This document shows positions 1 through 9,020 of a stretch of 64,000 bases of DNA, piece after piece; the stretch's first letter is position 1, and every line of letters starts with the position of its first letter. The stretch covers positions 52,662-116,661 of the forward strand of contig CAVWOT010000042.1 in NCBI GenBank assembly GCA_963756605.1, given 5' to 3'. Made by a program: the position numbers and the translations under genes. The notes beneath the pieces were generated by a model that was not told the origin of the DNA, ran no database searches, and worked only from the letters and a program-made list of their open reading frames with translations. This DNA is from Bog-159 sp963756605 (GTDB lineage: Bacteria; Acidobacteriota; Terriglobia; Bryobacterales; Bryobacteraceae).

Positions 1-1
1 C

Positions 2-1060
2 ACCACGACGGCCTTGGTCGAGAACGGCGCCGACTGGGATCAATCGACGCCGGGCGAGATACTATTTAAGGACCCTAACGACAACAACAACCCCTGGAAA
101 GTGGTTACCTCCAGCAAGGACGGCTATGCGCACGTGCTGAACGCTGCCAACCTCGGGGGTGCCCAAACTTACGACACGGGCGACCAGTTTACCTTCGCCG
201 CGGCCAACCTGCTCTGCCCGGATGTAACCGCGAACTTCCCAGGAGGGCCGCTTAACGAAGACTGCGACCGCCTCACCAGCATGGCGCTGTATAGCTACGA
301 AAGCACGGCCTGCGGCGGGACGACATGCACGGAGCTCGCCATTTGGCCAAACGACCAGGTGGCCGGCGGCGAACGTCTGACCGCGCTGCAGATCTCACCC
401 CGCGATGCCGGCCATTGGGCGCCGAGCGGCACCTCGTTCGCCAGACAGGTGATCGCTGGCGACCAGATCGTCGCGTGCGGCTGCACGGTGGCCGCGGGAA
501 ACTGCCCGGTCATCACCAAAGTGTTCGGGGGAGCCCACCCGCCGTACCTTATCACGGCCTCGGGCCCGCCCTCCGGCTGCAATATATCCACCGGCCTTAG
601 CTATGCCGGTTATTTCATAAATCCGCGCCCCGACAGTAGTCCCCTGCCATCCGGTACAGGGTATCCGGGCGGGTCGCTTACGGTGGCATCCAGCACGAGC
701 ACGAGCAGCGACGGCGTCATTTGGGCCGTCATTCCCAATGACGTGAACTACGACGGCAAGGAATCAGCGGATACGATCCGCACACCGGGAACGCTCTACG
801 GCTATAATGCGGTCCCGGGAGACGGTCTTGTGATGCTCTGGAACAGCGCCCCCGCTGTTTGCAGTAACTGCCAGTGCTTCTGCGCCAACTCCTTCACCCT
901 TCCCACCGTGGCGCACGGGAAGGTCTTTCTCGGGACGGACGCCATCCTTCCGGCCGGTACAACGGCTGGCGCGGTGAACTGCCCCACGGACGCTTCTAGT
1001 GACTCGTTCCCAACATTCGCCTCCGGAGTCATCGTGTACGGGTTCCCCAGCCAACAGTAG
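2..1060 (+). CDS. Secreted PQQ-type beta-propeller protein, 5' end outside window
   Basis: The reading frame is already open at the first bases of the window, so the true start lies upstream; the TTG at 14 is probably internal. About 350 residues are visible. The C-terminal part has the look of a quinoprotein-like beta-propeller: a stretch FTLPTVAHGKVFLGT followed by a closing strand GVIVYGF, as in PQQ-repeat proteins of acidobacteria. The middle is rich in Cys, Gly and Thr, which suits an exported, possibly disulphide-bonded protein. No PQQ catalytic residues can be assigned from this fragment. It is followed 49 bp later by another secreted protein on the same strand. The family call is moderately sure; substrate and role are unknown. 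Confidence 0.6.
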   Translation, partial: TTTALVENGADWDQSTPGEILFKDPNDNNNPWKVVTSSKDGYAHVLNAANLGGAQTYDTGDQFTFAAANLLCPDVTANFPGGPLNEDCDRLTSMALYSYESTACGGTTCTELAIWPNDQVAGGERLTALQISPRDAGHWAPSGTSFARQVIAGDQIVACGCTVAAGNCPVITKVFGGAHPPYLITASGPPSGCNISTGLSYAGYFINPRPDSSPLPSGTGYPGGSLTVASSTSTSSDGVIWAVIPNDVNYDGKESADTIRTPGTLYGYNAVPGDGLVMLWNSAPAVCSNCQCFCANSFTLPTVAHGKVFLGTDAILPAGTTAGAVNCPTDASSDSFPTFASGVIVYGFPSQQ

Positions 1061-1109
1061 CGGCAACAGCACGCGGACCGTCGGGAAGAGATTTCCTACA
1101 GGAGAAACC

Positions 1110-2441
1110 ATGAAAACAGCATTTCGAGCGGCTGCTGCAGCAGCGATTATCTGCGGCCTCGCGGCAATTGCCACAAGCGCCTCGGCCCCCACACTCCGCA
1201 TACTCTTCAACGGCGCAAACAGCGATTACGGCGAACCTACCGCCATCGTCCAGATGACCCCTGACACATTCTTTTGGGACGCCACGGGTCGCGCCATCCT
1301 GTCGATTACGAAGAGTAAACAGTCGGCGGCGCTCGCGCTAGCCCAGAGCAGAACGTACGTCAGCTATCCGGTAACCGCCTCCAATGGCCGCGGCTACACC
1401 AGTGTGGGGAATAACTCCACGAATTTCCTGGAGTCATACACCACTCAACCTAACTCCGTGATCACCTATAGCCAGCAAGTGCTCGGGGCAACCCTAACGG
1501 CCAACCTGCCTGGCGGCAATTTGCTTGGCTGTGGCGGCGATACAAGCGGCTACATCCATCTAGTTACTGCAGACCTGCATGGCAACGTCAGTTCAGTCTA
1601 CACACTTCCGATTGATGAGATCTGCCTCACCCCCCCGTTTCCGGGCGCCGACGGAAATTACTACGGCGTGTCCTATGCTCAATACGGCCCTTCGGCGGGC
1701 AATTCGTATATCTACCAGATCACGCCAGCGGGAGTGCTCACCACGGTAGCCGGCTTGCCGTTCGGCAGCTTCAGCAACCTCGACTGGCAACCCAGCCTGT
1801 TCCAGGCCAGTGACGGCAGTCTCTACGGCGATACGATTACCGGTGGCAATGGATACGGTACCTTCTACCGGGTCACTTTGTCCGGCCAGTATACGCTGCT
1901 CTACACTTTCCCGTCTAACAGCCGCAGTTCCTTCCCGGGCTCGATGCTGCAGGCCAGCGACGGCAATTTCTACGGTGTCACAAACGGCTGTTGCTCGGGA
2001 GGGCAGAGCGCCGTGGGAACCATCTTCATGCTCACGCCGTCGCTTCAGTACACCACCGTGGAGGTCATGAACGGAGACAAAGGCATCTGCCCTTGCAGGG
2101 TTATACAGGGCAGCGACGGCAATCTGTACGGCGTCACGGGTGCCGGCGGCCTCGGTGGCGTGGGCACCATATTCGAACTGGAGCTTGGCCTGCCGGTACC
2201 CGCCCCGCAAGCCAGGAACTTCCACCCGGCTTCCGGAGGGCCAGGCACGAAGGTGCGGATCTGGGGCAACAACCTGCTGGAATCGTCGGTCACCTTCAAC
2301 GGAACCGCAGCCACGGACGTCCACAGTAGCGGCCCGAACTACGTGTGGGCCACGGTTCCCGACGGCGCTACCAGCGGTCCCATCATGGTCACCACCGCCG
2401 GGGGGTCGAGCGCCACCACGGCCAGTTTTACGGTAAATTAG
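1110..2441 (+). CDS. Secreted GloVer-repeat protein with C-terminal IPT/TIG domain
   Basis: 443 residues from the ATG at 1110, chosen because AGGAG sits 6-10 bases upstream and the first 25 residues form a signal peptide (MKTAFR, an Ala-rich core, then ATSASA). The body carries repeated motifs of the form QASDGxLYGxTxxGGxxGxGTxFxL (for example near 1803-1870, 1948-2020 and 2105-2170), the repeat of the choice-of-anchor GloVer family, usually a beta-propeller. The last 85 residues (starting ARNFHPASGGPGTKV) are an immunoglobulin-like IPT/TIG domain. It is probably exported and surface- or extracellularly located. Function is unknown; it could be a carbohydrate- or partner-binding protein. Confidence 0.8.
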   Translation: MKTAFRAAAAAAIICGLAAIATSASAPTLRILFNGANSDYGEPTAIVQMTPDTFFWDATGRAILSITKSKQSAALALAQSRTYVSYPVTASNGRGYTSVGNNSTNFLESYTTQPNSVITYSQQVLGATLTANLPGGNLLGCGGDTSGYIHLVTADLHGNVSSVYTLPIDEICLTPPFPGADGNYYGVSYAQYGPSAGNSYIYQITPAGVLTTVAGLPFGSFSNLDWQPSLFQASDGSLYGDTITGGNGYGTFYRVTLSGQYTLLYTFPSNSRSSFPGSMLQASDGNFYGVTNGCCSGGQSAVGTIFMLTPSLQYTTVEVMNGDKGICPCRVIQGSDGNLYGVTGAGGLGGVGTIFELELGLPVPAPQARNFHPASGGPGTKVRIWGNNLLESSVTFNGTAATDVHSSGPNYVWATVPDGATSGPIMVTTAGGSSATTASFTVN

Positions 2442-2531
2442 ACCTGCGCCCCATACAGAAGCCCTCCGCCCGGACCCGACGCGGGGCCCGACTCGCCGCT
2501 ACCGCCCCCTTGCTATGCTTGACTTGGCGAG

Positions 2532-3890
2532 ATGAAGAAGTCTGTCGAATCACCCACGGGCCGGCTGCTGGCGGGACTCGCCGTCACCCTGGCGGCGGTG
2601 GGCGTATTCTCGTTCTACGCGCTCGGGCAGATCCGCCGCCTCGAAGACCTGCAAACGCGCACGGTGGATCGTAACCGTAAGGACTCGCTGCAACTGCTGC
2701 GCATCCAGAACGATCTGAACGAGCTGGGCATGGCCATGCGCGACATGCTCTATAACGACGAGCCTTATCCGCTAGCGGCTTATAAGAGGCCATTCGACAA
2801 CCGGCGCGCCGATCTGGATGACGCGCTCGAAACCGAGGCGCAATTCGCGCCGGGCACGCGCGATCCGAACCGGCAGCGCTATCTGGCCGGACTGCTGGCG
2901 CAGTTCTGGACGTCCGCCGGCCGTATGTTCGACCTGGCCGCGCAAGGGCAGGAGCGCGCCGCGCGCGATACGATCCGCGGATCTCTCGAAACGCAGCAAG
3001 GAGCTATTTCCGGCGCTGTCGCACGCCTGCTGGTGCAGAACAACGAAGCCGAACAGGACGCCGCCGCCCGCATCCAGAGCATTTACCTGGGCGTGGAGCG
3101 CGATGTTTACGTCTTCCTGGCTGCCGTGCTGCTGGCTATCTTCTGCACCACGCTCTATTTGATCTACTCCAACCGGCGACTGTTCGATCATCTGGCCGCC
3201 GTGTCGGAACATCGCAGCGATCTGGCGCGCAAACTCATTACCGTGCAGGAGGAGACGCTGCACTCGCTCTCGCGCGAGCTGCACGACGAGTTCGGCCAGG
3301 TGTTGACCGCGATTGGCGCGATGCTGCGCCGCGCCGAGAAGCACCTGCCCGCCGATTCGCCGTTCTGCGAGGACCTGCGCGAGGTCCGCGAAGTGGCGCA
3401 ATCCACGCTCGAAAAGACGCGCAACCTCTCACAGTTGATGCATCCCAGCATTCTCGACGATGGCGGCCTGGAAAAGGCCATCGACTGGTATCTGCCGGTA
3501 TTCGAGAAACAAACTGGAATTAAGGTACGATACGAGAAAAAGGGAGCCGGCCCAGCGATCGCCCACCGGGTAGCCATTCACGTGTACCGTGTGCTGCAGG
3601 AAGCGCTGAACAACCTGGCACGCCATTCGGGTTCAAGCGAAGCCCTGGTGCGGCTGGAATTTCCGGCCGGACGGTTGCATCTGGAGGTGCAGGACCGCGG
3701 CGCCGGAATGCCGGAATCGCGCAACGGCGGCACCCGTCGAGGCATCGGTATGACCGCCATGCGGGAACGCGCCGAGTTGCTGGAAGGCACCTTCGAGGTG
3801 CTGCGTCCCGGCGAGGGCGGTACGCTGGTACGGCTGGAAGTGCCGTTAACGGATAGTTATGAGCGACAAGATTCCGGTACTGTTGGTTGA
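2532..3890 (+). CDS. Membrane sensor histidine kinase, NarL/DegS type (HisKA_3)
   Basis: 452 residues. A transmembrane segment near residues 13-33 and a second near 195-215 (VFLAAVLLAIFCTTLYLIY) enclose a periplasmic helical sensor of roughly 160 residues that resembles four-helix-bundle sensors. The cytoplasmic part has the HisKA_3 phosphoacceptor motif SRELHDEFGQVLTAIG, where His is the expected phosphorylation site, followed by a HATPase domain with EALNNLARHS (N-box) and GIGMTAMRERAELLEG (G-box). The stimulus is not evident. The gene overlaps the downstream response regulator by 32 bases, so the two are translationally coupled and form a two-component pair. Confidence 0.93.
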   Translation: MKKSVESPTGRLLAGLAVTLAAVGVFSFYALGQIRRLEDLQTRTVDRNRKDSLQLLRIQNDLNELGMAMRDMLYNDEPYPLAAYKRPFDNRRADLDDALETEAQFAPGTRDPNRQRYLAGLLAQFWTSAGRMFDLAAQGQERAARDTIRGSLETQQGAISGAVARLLVQNNEAEQDAAARIQSIYLGVERDVYVFLAAVLLAIFCTTLYLIYSNRRLFDHLAAVSEHRSDLARKLITVQEETLHSLSRELHDEFGQVLTAIGAMLRRAEKHLPADSPFCEDLREVREVAQSTLEKTRNLSQLMHPSILDDGGLEKAIDWYLPVFEKQTGIKVRYEKKGAGPAIAHRVAIHVYRVLQEALNNLARHSGSSEALVRLEFPAGRLHLEVQDRGAGMPESRNGGTRRGIGMTAMRERAELLEGTFEVLRPGEGGTLVRLEVPLTDSYERQDSGTVG

Positions 3891-4488
3891 CGATCATAGC
3901 CTGGTGCGCAGGGGCTTCCGGCGCATGCTGGAAGACGACCCCGCCATAAGCGTCGTGGGCGAGGCCACCAACGGCCAGGAAGCCATCAAACTGGCGCAGG
4001 AATTGCACCCGCGCGTGATCGTGATGGACATGGCCATGCCTGGGTTGGACGGCGTGCAGGCCACCCGCGAGATCCTGAAGAACGCGCCGGACACCGCGGT
4101 GTTAATCCTGAGCATGTATTCCGAGGAGAACTACGTGCGCAATGCGCTGGACGCCGGCGCGCGTGGCTATGTACTGAAGGAGGCGCTCGATGTGGATCTG
4201 GCCGGCGCCATCAAAGACCTGGCCGCCGGAAAGACCGTGATCGGACCCGGCGTGCTGGCCCCCCGCGGCGAACCCGATCCGGACTACGAACGCCTCACGC
4301 CGCGCGAAAAGCAGATCCTGGAGCTGATCGCCAAAGGCAATTCGAATAAGGAAATCGCCACGATTCTGAACCTGAGCGTGAATACGGTTTCCGTCCATCG
4401 GGCCAATTTGATGTCGGCACTGGGAATCCATCGCACGACAGAACTGGTGGTATGGGCCATGAAAAAAGGGCTGGTACAACTGCCTTGA
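3859..4488 (+). CDS. NarL/LuxR-family response regulator
   Basis: 209 residues. The receiver domain (about 1-122) starts IPVLLVDDHSLVRRGFRR, has the acidic pair, a phosphoacceptor Asp in VIVMDMAMPGLDG and the conserved Lys in GYVLKEA. The C-terminal GerE-type helix-turn-helix (about 140-205) reads LTPREKQILELIAKGNSNKEIA and continues with NTVSVHRANLM. It is the cognate regulator of the kinase whose 3' end it overlaps. The stop codon TGA at 4486-4488 overlaps the proposed TTG start of the next gene in a TTGA arrangement, so the three genes probably form one operon and the secreted CRTAC1 protein may be co-produced with the signalling pair. Confidence 0.95.
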   Translation: MSDKIPVLLVDDHSLVRRGFRRMLEDDPAISVVGEATNGQEAIKLAQELHPRVIVMDMAMPGLDGVQATREILKNAPDTAVLILSMYSEENYVRNALDAGARGYVLKEALDVDLAGAIKDLAAGKTVIGPGVLAPRGEPDPDYERLTPREKQILELIAKGNSNKEIATILNLSVNTVSVHRANLMSALGIHRTTELVVWAMKKGLVQLP

Positions 4489-6171
4489 ACCGCCGCGAGT
4501 TCATCTGGGGCGCCCTGGCATTGACGCGGGTCGGCGCTTCCCCCAGTGGCCGTAACGGAGCGGACGCCGGCTTCCGTTTCACCGATGCAACCTCCGCGGC
4601 CGGGATTCATTTCCAGCACAACAGCGGCGCCTTCGGTGACAAATATCTGCCCGAAACGCTCGGCCCGGGATGTGCCTTCCTGGATTACGACAACGACGGA
4701 TGGCAGGACATCCTGCTGATCAACGGCATGGACTGGCCGGGGCACGCGAAGCAACCGGGCACCATGCGCCTTTATCGCAACAACCGTAACGGCACGTTCA
4801 CGGATGTGACCCGCGCGGCCGGCCTGGACGTGGAAATGTACGGCATGGGCGTGGCGGTGGGCGATTTCAACAACGACGGTTTCCCGGATATCTATGTCAC
4901 CTGCGTGGGACAGAGCCGCCTGTTTCAGAATACCGGCAAGGGGCATTTTCTGGACGTCACCGCGCATAGCGGATTGGGCAGCCGGCAGGGCTTCAGCAGT
5001 TCGGCGCTGTGGTTCGACTACGACCGCGACGGGCTGCTCGATTTGTTCGTCTGCAACTACGTGAAATGGTCGCCCGCGCAGGATGTGTTTTGCAGCATGG
5101 ATGCGAAGCACAAATCCTACTGCACGCCGGAAGCGTACCGGGGCGAGACCTGCTGGCTGTTCCGCAATCGCGGCAACGGCACGTTCGAGGATGTCACGGC
5201 CAAGAGCGGCATCTTCGACAGCAGCTCGAAGTCGCTGGGCGTGGCCATGCTGGACTACGATCAGGACGGCTGGATCGACCTGATGGTGGCCAACGATACG
5301 CAGCCCAACAAGCTGTACCGCAACCAACGCGACGGCACGTTCCAGGACATCGCCGTGAAGGCCGGCGTAGCCTTCAGCGAGGATGGCAAGGCCCGCGCGG
5401 GCATGGGAGTGGATGTCGCCGATTACGATAATTCCGGCGTGGCCGGCCTGGCGATTACGAATTTCGATAACGAAATGATCGGCTTCTACCGCGGCACGCG
5501 CGGCGGCCTGTACGTGGACCAGGCGGCCCGCTCGGACGTGGGCAGGCAGTCGCGCCGCAGCCTGGGCTTCGGCTGCTTCTTCTTCGATGCCGACCTGGAC
5601 GGCCTGCTCGACCTGCTGGTGGTGAACGGCCACATCGATCCGGGTATACGGGAGACGCGGCCGGAAACGGGGTACGCGCAGCCGCCGCACCTGTTCCTGA
5701 ATAAGGGCAGTGCGGGATTTCACGACGTGGCCGGCGAGCTGGGTGGCGGCTTTGCCGACCCCAAGGTGGGCCGCGGCGCGGCCTTCGGCGATTTCGACCG
5801 GGATGGCGATCTGGATGTGCTGATCACCACCAACCAGGGGCCCGCTTATCTATATCGCAATGATCAGTCGAACGGCCATCGCGCGATCCGCTTTCGGCTG
5901 GTGGGGACCAAGTCGAATCGCGACGGTATCGGCGCAACAGTGCGGGTGACCAGCGGCGGCGAAACTGGATCGCGCATGGTCAAGAGCGGCTCCAGCTACC
6001 TGTCGCAATCCGAGATGCCCGTGACATTCGGACTGGGCAAGCGGGATACCGTTGAGCGCGCCGTGCGTGCATTGGCCGAGCGGGCAGGTGGAGGAGTTCA
6101 AGAACCTGCGCGCGGGGCGGATGTATGAGTGCGTGGAAGCGAAGGGCATCCGCGATACCGGCGGATTCTAA
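4485..6171 (+). CDS. CRTAC1-type FG-GAP/UnbV (ASPIC) exported protein, frameshifted near 6066
   Basis: The uninterrupted frame runs from ATG 4452 or TTG 4485 to 6128. I prefer TTG 4485: it overlaps the upstream stop and gives a twin-arginine-like leader NRREFIWGALALTRVGA. The protein carries many calcium-binding-like FG-GAP/VCBS motifs (DYDNDGWQD, DFNNDGFPD, DYDRDGLLD, DYDQDGWID, DADLDGLLD, DFDRDGDLD), typical of a seven-bladed propeller, then an ASPIC/UnbV domain (GTKSNRDGIGATVRV, FGLGKRDTVE). The family normally ends with a WPSG motif. Here WPSGQVEEFKNLRAG lies in the +1 frame from about 6067 and ends at 6171, so one extra base near 6066 replaces the true C-terminus with ERAGGGVQEPARGADV. 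It is probably periplasmic or extracellular; function unknown. Confidence 0.85.
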
Positions 6172-6173
6172 GC

Positions 6174-6325
6174 CGGAACCACAGATGGACACAGATAAAC
6201 ACAGATAAAACAAGAACAAAAAACTCTAGCCGCCGATGCACGCAGATGCACGCCGATAAAACCAGGGTGTCCGGCGTGAACCGGGTGCTTTTATCTGTGT
6301 GCGTTTGTGTCCATCTGTGGTTCCG
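6174..6325. repeat. Long inverted repeat with 37-base arms
   Basis: The left arm at 6174-6210 contains CCACAGATGGACACAGATAA; the right arm at 6289-6325 is its reverse complement at 33 of 37 positions by my count. The 78-base centre carries a related degenerate unit (CGATGCACGCAGATGCACGC near 6234). Similar CACAGAT-type palindromes are known as dispersed intergenic elements in several bacterial phyla; that comparison is from memory. A long stem-loop transcript or a small non-autonomous mobile element would both explain it. Confidence 0.8.
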
Positions 6326-6361
6326 TTTCCTGCGCGAAGCACTGGGGCTGCAAACAGGAAA

Positions 6362-6381
6362 GCCCGGGTACAGGCCCGGGC
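6362..6381 (+). terminator. GC-rich hairpin, possible terminator
   Basis: GCCCGGG at 6362-6368 pairs perfectly with CCCGGGC at 6375-6381 across a six-base loop. There is no T-run directly after it, so it is not a classical intrinsic terminator; it could terminate in a factor-assisted way or belong to the neighbouring repeat region. Confidence 0.35.
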
Positions 6382-6649
6382 CTTCGCTGGAAGCGGAAAG
6401 GAGGATCCTATTTGATCCTTTTGCTGGATCATTCGGCTGACGTTGGTTGGTCGAATCTCGGCGATAATCGTTTGGACCGGTAAGGGCCAACGGTAAGCGC
6501 CGTGGCAGGGTCGGCACGCTAGGCCGGTCCCGCTATCAGCATCATATCAAATTTCGCGGTTTGCACCAAAAACGGGCTGAAGGCCACACCCGATTCGCGC
6601 CTGTCGTGCAACTTTTCGCCGCCTTCCGGCGTCATATCTCTTCTGCCAT

Positions 6650-7057
6650 ATGGCTACCGGAATGAAAAGCGCGAAAAATAAATACGAGACTTATAGAAAG
6701 ATACTAGAGAAAAAGGCTGCGGAAGTGCGCAACGGCATGTCCGCGCAGCGAGCCGCGCAGGTGCTGGCTCGCGAAGAGCACCCCCACGACGAGGGCGATC
6801 TGAGCCAGCAAAGCCACGAGGAGTGGATCTTCCTGAATCGAAACACCCTTGAGATCAAGCTTCTGCGCGAAGTGCTGGCCGCCCTGCAACGCATCGAACA
6901 CGGCACCTACGGCGTCTGTTACGAGTGTGAAGAACCCATCTCCGCCAAGCGGCTGGATGCGGTGCCCTGGGCTAAGTTCTGCGTATCTTGCCAGGAACGC
7001 ATTGCGGCCAACGCGGCGGCGGGTATTGAAGAAGCTTTTCAGGAAGCGGATGCATGA
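6650..7057 (+). CDS. DksA/TraR-family C4-type zinc finger protein
   Basis: 135 residues from ATG 6650 (ATG 6662 is a possible alternative). The N-terminal half is a basic, coiled-coil-like helix. The C-terminal half has the zinc finger CYECEEPISAKRLDAVPWAK followed by FCVSCQ, giving four cysteines in CxxC pairs as in DksA and TraR. Members bind in the secondary channel of RNA polymerase and modulate transcription, often with ppGpp. The acidic tip residues of true DksA (DxxDxA) are not obvious, so a DksA-like role is an inference. The stop overlaps the ATG of the next small gene in an ATGA arrangement. Confidence 0.9.
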   Translation: MATGMKSAKNKYETYRKILEKKAAEVRNGMSAQRAAQVLAREEHPHDEGDLSQQSHEEWIFLNRNTLEIKLLREVLAALQRIEHGTYGVCYECEEPISAKRLDAVPWAKFCVSCQERIAANAAAGIEEAFQEADA

Positions 7058-7356
7058 AATTGTCCGACCTGCGGAAGGTCACCGTAAAGAAGCATCTGCG
7101 CATCCGATTTTCTCTTTCGAACGGGATGGAGTGCGTCGTTAATGAGCACGGCATTGCCCAGGTCCCCGCTCTGCGTTCGATACCCGCCTTCAACCTGGAA
7201 GACGAACTAGTGGGCGTCCAGGCATTCGTAGTGGAGCCCGCGGGAAACGTCGAGAAGAATAAGGCTAAGCCTGCAAGTTACACACGTGACCAGATGACGG
7301 CGTTGGTTACAAGTGGCGGCGGAGCCGAAGGCGCGCACGACGAGCACGACGACTGA
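7054..7356 (+). CDS. Conserved-looking hypothetical protein, translationally coupled to the DksA-like gene
   Basis: 100 residues. The ATG at 7054 overlaps the stop of the zinc finger gene by four bases, which strongly supports that it is translated. It begins MKLSDLRKVTVKKHLRIRFS, a basic and probably structured first 65 residues, and ends in a low-complexity acidic, His-containing tail (GAEGAHDEHDD). No signal peptide or membrane segment is seen, so it is probably cytoplasmic. I do not recognise the family. Coupling to a DksA-like protein suggests a partner or regulator, but that is inference only. Confidence 0.75.
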   Translation: MKLSDLRKVTVKKHLRIRFSLSNGMECVVNEHGIAQVPALRSIPAFNLEDELVGVQAFVVEPAGNVEKNKAKPASYTRDQMTALVTSGGGAEGAHDEHDD

Positions 7357-7432
7357 ACATCGCTTCAGGCTGTAGTTTCTTAGCTGGCCAGCCGATTATA
7401 TCTCTGGTGGAGATCTTCCGCCGGAGACTTCA

Positions 7433-8953
7433 GTGAACCTCGCAAACAAGATTACCTTCTACGCCAGCGGTGGGGTGGTTTTGGCCACAGCCGGAGCGAT
7501 CGGTACCGTGTACTTGATCTCGCATGGAAACCGCGTCAATGAACTGCGGGCTCTCATGAGCAGTACCATCCAGCAAGCCGAAACTGTGATGGCGAATATG
7601 GATGAACTGCATAATAAGGGTGCATTCAATACTGCCGCGTTGTCGCGCAACATGGCCACATTGCAGGCCAGCGATTATCAGAATGCCGTCCTCTACAAGA
7701 CCATTCCGGTCGTGGCGGGCTGGGAATCGGTGAAGGGCGTGGCCAAGTCCAACGGTTTCACCTTCTTGACTCCATCCCGCCCGGACGTAGCTGTGCGCAA
7801 CCCGAAGAATCGCACGGAAGAATACGCAGCGGCTTTCCGCGCCTTTGCGGCCGGCCAACCTGAGTATTTCACTGAGGATGCCGCCACCAGCACGCTGATT
7901 CTTGCCCGTCCGGTAAGACTCACAGCCGGATGTCTCGGTTGTCATGGCGATCCCGCCACGAGCCCTACACATGACGGCCGCGATGCCGTCGGTTTTGCGA
8001 TGGATAATTTGCGGGCGGGCGACGTCAAGGGTGCCTTCATCCTGCGCGCCCCGATGACCAGAGACGCGGTAGTGATGGCCAGCATGGGACGAATCACCAT
8101 CGTCGGGACAGTTGTACTAATCGTCGTGGTGATCGGCTTCCAGTTGCTGAACCGGCGTTTGATCGTGCGGCCACTGCAAACCATCTCGCAAGAGTTGATG
8201 GAGGGGGCCTCCCGGGTACGGTCGGCGTCTGGACAACTCGAGGAGGCCAGCCAATCGATTGCCGCGGGAGCGGTAGAACAAGCGGCCACGGTGGAAGAAA
8301 CATCCGCGTCGACGGTAGAGATCAATTCCATGACGCAATCGAATGCAGATAACGCCAGATCGGCTGCCGCGCTGATGGAAGCCGCCGCCGGAGCCGTAAG
8401 TCAGGCCAACCAGAAACTAGAGGGGATGGGGGTCTCGATGCGCGAAATTACCCAGTCGAGCGACAGCATCGGCAAAATCATCAAGGTGATCGATGAACTG
8501 GCTTTCCAGACCAACGTGCTGGCGCTGAATGCCGCCGTCGAGGCCGCGCGTGCCGGCGAAGCCGGATTGGGATTCGCCGTGGTCGCAGACGAGGTTCGGA
8601 ATCTCGCCCAGAAAAGTGCGCAGGCCGCGAAAGATACGGCGAGCCTGATTGAACAGTCCATATCGACTGCGCAGCAGGGCGGCGTGCGCCTGGGGGAGGT
8701 GGGTAACGCCATCGCTCTGATCACCAAGTCTTCTGACTCGGTGAAAGCGCTCATCCAGCAGGTCAGCACCGGAACCGACGAACAGGCCCGCGGCATCGAA
8801 CAAATCTCTTCTGCCGTCCAGCAAATGGAGCAAGTGGTGCAGGTGGCGGCCCAGAAAGCGCAGGAGAACGAGACCTCCACCACCGATCTGCACCAGCAAT
8901 CGGAGTGCCTGGAGGCCATCGTAACGCGCCTGACCGGTATTATCGAAGGTTGA
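7433..8953 (+). CDS. Methyl-accepting chemotaxis protein with haem-motif (Tll0287-like) sensor
   Basis: 506 residues from GTG 7433 (GGAGA at 7423-7427 as ribosome binding site). Transmembrane segment 1 is at about residues 10-30, segment 2 at about 221-243. The periplasmic region between them resembles the Tll0287-like (DUF3365) domain and contains CLGCH at residues 167-171, a single c-type haem attachment motif. The cytoplasmic part lacks a clear separate HAMP but has a full signalling domain; the hairpin tip reads IDELAFQTNVLALNAAVEAA and is followed by ARAGEAGLGFAVVADEVRNL. It should signal to CheA/CheW in response to redox, gas or a haem ligand. No che genes are nearby, so this is an orphan receptor gene. 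Confidence 0.93.
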   Translation: MNLANKITFYASGGVVLATAGAIGTVYLISHGNRVNELRALMSSTIQQAETVMANMDELHNKGAFNTAALSRNMATLQASDYQNAVLYKTIPVVAGWESVKGVAKSNGFTFLTPSRPDVAVRNPKNRTEEYAAAFRAFAAGQPEYFTEDAATSTLILARPVRLTAGCLGCHGDPATSPTHDGRDAVGFAMDNLRAGDVKGAFILRAPMTRDAVVMASMGRITIVGTVVLIVVVIGFQLLNRRLIVRPLQTISQELMEGASRVRSASGQLEEASQSIAAGAVEQAATVEETSASTVEINSMTQSNADNARSAAALMEAAAGAVSQANQKLEGMGVSMREITQSSDSIGKIIKVIDELAFQTNVLALNAAVEAARAGEAGLGFAVVADEVRNLAQKSAQAAKDTASLIEQSISTAQQGGVRLGEVGNAIALITKSSDSVKALIQQVSTGTDEQARGIEQISSAVQQMEQVVQVAAQKAQENETSTTDLHQQSECLEAIVTRLTGIIEG

Positions 8954-9020
8954 CACACGCCGCGCTCGCACCCCTGGTTGGCTGTTCGCCAGGGCCCGGC
9001 CGTGCGATAATTCCAGCAGT

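Larger units (their letters stand above)
6172..6649. other. 478-base gap without a convincing gene
   Basis: This stretch separates the CRTAC1 gene from the DksA-like gene. It holds a long imperfect inverted repeat (6174-6325), a GC-rich hairpin (6362-6381) and a weaker hairpin with TGATCC / GGATCA arms (6413-6431). Open frames across it are only reading through the repeat and show no domain. Nothing recognisable is seen in 6432-6649 beyond the probable promoter region of the next gene. Confidence 0.6.

Noticed and set aside
764..1210. Long minus-strand open frame opposite the propeller gene
   Set aside because: High-GC shadow of the plus-strand gene; low-complexity residues, no domain.
4284..5723. 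479-codon open frame on the minus strand opposite the CRTAC1 gene
   Set aside because: His/Val/Ala-rich antisense translation of FG-GAP repeats; the plus frame has clear domains.
6129..6440. 103-codon open frame across the inverted repeat
   Set aside because: Codes only the repeat arms and their complement; no conserved pattern.
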